Assembly (NCBI RefSeq): GCF_921293095.1
Contig: NC_060259.1
Span: forward strand, 23,877,812-23,941,811
DNA length: 64,000 bases
Direction: 5' to 3'
DNA from: Ischnura elegans
Taxonomy: Eukaryota > Arthropoda > Insecta > Odonata > Coenagrionidae
Shown in pieces: positions 59,901 through 64,000 of the stretch. The notes under the pieces are model-generated. The model had not been told where the DNA came from. It ran no database searches and saw only the letters and a program-made list of their open reading frames with translations. The number at the start of each line of letters is the position of its first letter. Positions within the stretch are counted from its first letter, which is position 1. The position numbers and the translations under genes were made by a program.

Positions 59901-60270
59901 GGCCTCGGGTACGATACGAGTGGCGGGTGGTGAGCGGCAAGCGGCGCCGCTCTGATATCGGGCCTCATTTAGTTGCGTGTAAATCCATTGAAGGTGGGTA
60001 CGATATGTTTGAGCGGCGAGCGGCACCGCCCAGTGCCGCTCATGGTCCCAAGTCCAGACCGATTTCTTTTCCACTGCTGCTCGCCGCTCAGTAGATTCAT
60101 CCTTCAGTGTAGTTGAAAATGTAAGCGGAGAAACATCAAAGTAGTGAGAATACAGCCAAACAAAGGAAGACTGAAGTTAGAAAAGGTGAGAAACCTGAGC
60201 GGTGCCGCTTGTATTGTAGCCACCTCTGCCGCTCAGGTTGCCGCTCGCCACTCACATCGTACCCGAGGCC
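59901..60270. mobile_element. 370-bp GC-rich MITE with long inverted ends
   Basis: The left end GGCCTCGGGTACGATACGAG and the right end (complement GGCCTCGGGTACGATGTGAG) are inverted and continue as G-TGGCG.G-type repeats with many GAGCGGC units. It is strikingly GC-rich against its AT-rich surroundings. The flanks are CTTA and ATAT, so a 2-3 bp TA-type target is possible but not certain. The superfamily is not assigned; PIF/Harbinger-like by its GG start is one option. The frames within (59867-60416) follow the repeats and are not genes. Confidence 0.75.
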
Positions 60271-61163
60271 ATATAGCGCCAGCGGGCCGATCCATCGGCC
60301 AAGTTTTTTTATACTCACGCCTTTCATTTTTTGTTTCATGTAGCTTTGGTAACTATTTTTATTATCTATCATGCTTTAACATACCCATAAGTTTTGGGAA
60401 AAAAAATATTTCTTAAAATGCATATTAGGCTTCATGTAAATTTTTAGGCATAAACCTACAAATAGGGTGATTTCCTATTATTTTTTATAGCCTAAATTTA
60501 AATATTATTACTCCTGGAGTACTCATTTCACGCTTTTAGATTTTTAAATGATACATCTATTTTTCATGATTAAATGAAAAGTGAAAATTGACCATTGCCA
60601 TTCGTCTAAACGGGATTTCTAAAACCAAATAATTTGTATATTATGAATATACACTAATGGTTGGTAACACATCACAATCAATACCTTTCATTTTCTTTGA
60701 TGAAGGAAACTACCCTATTCACCAAAAAAAGCCCTGACATTCTTAAGCATAATAGGCTGCCACTAAAAGGGTTACGGCTGTTTTACATGAGGCAGGTCAT
60801 TGTGCAATCTGACATACGTACAAAGGTGCCGTCAGAATTGAGCAGTGTAAACCAGTGAATTGCTAAAACACTTATGAGAAAACATGGATGAGAGATGGCA
60901 AAATAGCACCTGCTATAATTCCAAGCTCACATTCTTGCAATTTCAACCAATTTTTTTCAGTGCTAACCAGCACAATGACATGCTATGAATAAAATGGGCC
61001 TTCATACACAACATTTCAGCAATGCATTCCCATTGCACATTTCAAGGCTGTGTTAAACTGAGGAAAGAGGATTTCTAACAATAAAGTTTCAGGAATTTCA
61101 AGAATTTCATAAACGACTGGAATTCCCAGACTTGAGGACATAATTACATCACATTTAGCTTAC
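60271..61163. other. Intron sequence of thioredoxin reductase, nothing recognised
   Basis: AT-rich intron sequence with short frames only, between the GC-rich MITE and the exon at 61164. Confidence 0.45.
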
Positions 61164-61306
61164 CTTTAATTTATGTTTATCCAGGAATGTAGCATAGGCA
61201 TTATAATATTTAATTTTTTTCAACACGAGATCACTACGATAACCAAAATTGAGTGACATGATGTGCTTCTTCACTTCACCAGCCATTTTTTCCCAGTTGT
61301 GCTTAA
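61164..61306 (-). CDS. TXNRD: Thioredoxin reductase, first visible exon (FAD domain)
   Basis: The ATTTTGTAG acceptor is followed by two bases that complete a split codon and 47 whole codons: 'KHNWEKMAGEVKKHIMSLNF', 'GYRSDLVLKKIKYYNAYATF' and 'LDKHKLK', then an AAG-GTAAGC donor. 'HNWEKM..AV..HI.SLN.GYR' with 'K..YYNAYA.F' is typical of the FAD domain after the redox-active disulfide. The N-terminal exons (dinucleotide motif and the CVNVGC disulfide) are not found up to the right edge and must lie beyond it. The eight visible exons give about 405 of an expected roughly 490 or more residues. Confidence 0.92.
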
Positions 61307-63278
61307 CTACAAAATGAAAATTAGAAACAACATCAATAGAATTATAGGGTTGTAATCACATCACAATCAATGCTAAAATAAGTATTTAAATAACTTAACT
61401 AAGGCATAGAATTAAGCCAAATATTACAAAAAAACAGTAGAAGCACAATATAATGAATCTGATAAAAACTAAATTTCACAACTATGAGCTTTTAATATAA
61501 GTTCCCATGAAATTTACATGCATCCATATAGGGAAACTTCTTTGCAGCAAAACTTCTCAAGAACAACTGTCATAAAATTTAAGTTCGTTTTCATATAATC
61601 AAGTTTTATGCAAGTCATATCCATCTTCAATTTTTTTCTAAATTCGAGCAAACTTTGCAATTACACGACTTAGAAAGTGACGTAGATTTGAAACATTGGA
61701 AATCATTAGACTAAATTGCCAAATTACTCCTTATGCAAGTGAAGTCTAAGTAAGGCTTTGAGATCCCTTGAACATCATGGAATTGAGGCAGCAGGAGGGG
61801 AAACAGAGTTCATATGAAGCCCTTAGAAGACTGCAAATTTGGACAAATAGCCTATGAGAATTCATGACTCAACAGACATTGACACGGCAGCTAGGTGACA
61901 CCTTCATCCTTTCCCTCATTCATGTCTCTGACCTAATTTTGAGGCCCCTGAATGCAAAGAATGGTGATGGAAATGGGGGGATGGAAAGGGGTGATTGGTG
62001 GACGAGGCTTCGAGAAGGACAGAACCTTAACCACGAATGTGTCAGTTTTGTGTACTTGACATGAGGCAAAATCCTAGAGAGGGAGCCTTAAAGGTCAAAA
62101 TCGTTCAGCACCTCTGATATAAATTTTGGTATCACCTTTGGACAATGCATTTGATAGCATAGAATTTAAGTCTATAATATTGAAAATAACATTTATAGGG
62201 GGGACAGGGGACATGATAGCACTAAACTTCCACTGGAGTATGACATTTACATATTGAGTCACTACATGATTGCACAAATTGAGTGTCACCGCAACATCGA
62301 ACAACTGCCCTGCTAGATGGCACGTCATCTTTAGGAATCTCGAGCCATCCTCTAGTTTATATGCCTCATGACTTCACACGGGAAGAGGATTCGTGACCAA
62401 GTACCCACGTGCCACATTGGTGCATACGGCAAGCCAGGATGTCCAGCACCACACCAAGTAAATGAGTTTCCCGCAAACTCAGTTGAGTACATGCAGGCCC
62501 CTAACTAGGGCAGATCAGGGGGGAATGTGCGCCAGGCGGTGGGGGTGGCAAAATTTGCAATTGAGTCACAATGCAAACAAATTATTTGTAAAAGTCATGT
62601 TTAAGTATATTGTAGTGTATTAATATAAGTGTATTCCTGTAAATGTTATTGAAGTGTCATTCACAAATAAAACTTCTTAGTAGCATACAGAGTGTGTAAT
62701 TTCAACTACTGCATCTCAAAAAATAGGTTATGGAGGTGATATATTTTAGAGGTGGGGGAAAGGTGAAGGAAGGGGGATTAGGGGGTGGCAAACTGATCTT
62801 AGCTATAGAGCGTTCCACATTTAGTTGACAGTACGGGCCTTATGGATAACAGTGTTGCCAAGCTTCCGCTCCGCCGGCAGGCATCCTAACAGCGTATGCA
62901 ACCACACATAATAGAGCGCCAAAATGGTTTAGTTCAAAAAGGATTTAGGGATCGCACGAAAGACGGCGTAAATTGGGGAATATTTTAGCGTTAATTACAA
63001 TACCTTTGCTGCAATATATAAGGAAAAGTTTTTGTTATTTTATTATGTACTTATTCAATGCACAAGCTGAATAATGAATAATCTGTAATGTAAAAAATAA
63101 CAATAAATTGAAGGATAATAAAAATTATTGCCACTCCTGAATGAGACAAAATTTCTATTCCTTCCATATTATGCATTATTGTTTTGGCTCTGGCTAGTGT
63201 TACATGAAAGGCGATGTTGTATATGACATCATCAATCTTTAATTTTTTTTAAATATCCCGTACTTGGTTTATTGTAAA
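61307..63278. other. Intron or upstream sequence with a G-rich repeat fragment
   Basis: No thioredoxin reductase exon was found here. A G-rich fragment (about 62500-62800), starting near a TAACTAGGGCAGATCAGGGG stretch and ending GGGGGTGGCAAAC, looks like a decayed G-run MITE. Near 62810-62830, GAGCGTTCCACATTTAGTTG may be a terminus of the transposon whose coding relic starts at 63279, but no partner is in the window. Confidence 0.4.
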
Positions 63279-63993
63279 TTAAAGATCTCTTTTCAAGCTG
63301 ACATCTTCGAAGCTAATTTCCTTAATGTTCTCTTTCCTCCACCTTGTATTAGGCAAGGATTTCAATTTCCTTGAGTAATAAGAGGCATTATCTACCACTA
63401 TAATTGATCCTTCGGGTAAGTTTGCAAGAAGTGAGTGCTCAAACCATCTCTCGTAACACTCACCACCCACTTCTTCATGCTCATCCATTGAGTGCTTTTT
63501 GTACAGAAACACATGCAATGCTTCTTTTATGAACCCATTTACCGTTCCTGCGTGTATAATAGCAAACCGTCCTCCTCGGGAAGTAGGGGCCAAGCCCAGT
63601 ATCGAGGCCCTCTGCCAGTATTTAGTCCAGCAAGGAAAGCTTGACGCGGGTTTTCTAATTGTCTGTTTCGCATACTAATGTTCACTATTTGTCCAACATT
63701 AATCCAACTTTCGCCTGTGAATATACTCGTCCTGCGTTCACGACGATATTTTTTTAGCTGCCTTAAATAATTAATTGTGCCACCAACGATGTATCATCCC
63801 TTTCGATAAGGATGCTTCTTTTCCGCCTGCGTTCGTACACGAAGCCTATGTCCAAAAGAAGACGATATAGTGCTGTCCTTTTGTAATCTGGGAGAATACT
63901 ATCCATATTTACCGATTTTAAGATGGATTTTAAAGTCGGAGGAATATTTTTCACGAAAGATTCATGTACCTTCCTTCTTATTCCCGATCTCAC
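63279..63993 (-). pseudogene. DDE-superfamily transposase relic (IS630/Tc1-like), continues beyond window
   Basis: The minus strand shows a helix-turn-helix-like region ('YKRTALYRLLLDIGFVYERR'), then in shifted frames 'RRTSIFTGESWINVGQIV', 'NPRQAFLAGLNT', and the frame 63279-63593 with 'TSRGGRFAIIHAGTVNGF', 'YERWFEHSLLANLPEGS' and 'IIVVDNASYYSRKLKSLPN'. The order resembles a multicopy arthropod transposase of the DDE_3 type, where the first catalytic block is normally 'TDETW' and the second 'VVDNASYH'. Here the first Asp is Gly ('FTGESW'), and several frameshifts (63595-63760) break the frame. The element is inside or upstream of the thioredoxin reductase gene. Confidence 0.75.
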
Positions 63994-64000
63994 AAAATCG

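Overview
This is a window of a large, transposon-rich animal nuclear genome, most likely an arthropod and probably an insect. There is no bacterial gene organisation. Coding sequence is split by introns with GT..AG borders. Most of the DNA is introns, intergenic sequence and decayed transposable elements. The transposase, reverse transcriptase and SINE-like types are those common in arthropod genomes. The species cannot be named from the sequence. The selenocysteine-type thioredoxin reductase indicates a lineage that kept selenoprotein synthesis, which many insects have lost.

Host genes. (1) A thioredoxin reductase gene on the minus strand fills 43.3-61.3 kb. Eight exons are visible, running from the end of the FAD/NADPH region to the C-terminus; the N-terminal exons lie beyond the right edge. 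I assembled the exons from splice sites, reading phase and family motifs. The last exon ends in Cys-TGA-Ser-stop, and about 115 bases downstream the 3' UTR folds into a convincing SECIS element, so the TGA is read as selenocysteine. (2) A small unrecognised gene on the plus strand spans 30.3-39.4 kb. Its four exons join in phase to a protein of about 156 residues, and a shorter retained-intron 3' end is possible.

Left part (0-30 kb) is a mosaic of mobile elements. A 5'-truncated non-LTR retrotransposon at 0.45-1.17 kb has a perfect 12-bp target-site duplication. A second RTE-like element (5.7-9.3 kb) is interrupted by a 2.5-kb TIR transposon. At 14.0-15.25 kb a non-LTR fragment lies between two copies of a roughly 175-bp direct repeat. 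A CR1/Jockey-like element on the minus strand (18.77-23.86 kb) is split inside the codons of its reverse transcriptase active site by a Ty3/Gypsy element (19746-23459, 5-bp target duplication GGCAT). The gag segment of that Gypsy element is inverted relative to its pol. Several hAT-type MITEs with perfect or near-perfect 8-bp target duplications follow.

Right part (30-64 kb): the introns of both host genes carry further elements. These include hAT MITEs (32.8 and 34.4-35.5 kb), pogo/Tigger-like elements (40.1, 42.1, 45.98-47.7 and 58.6 kb), a TTAA-flanked piggyBac-like fold-back (51.0-51.75 kb), a TIR element containing another TIR element (52.3-54.8 kb), a GC-rich MITE (59.9 kb) and a 39-bp-arm hairpin (58.4 kb). 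A degraded DDE transposase sits at the right edge. The exons themselves are intact.
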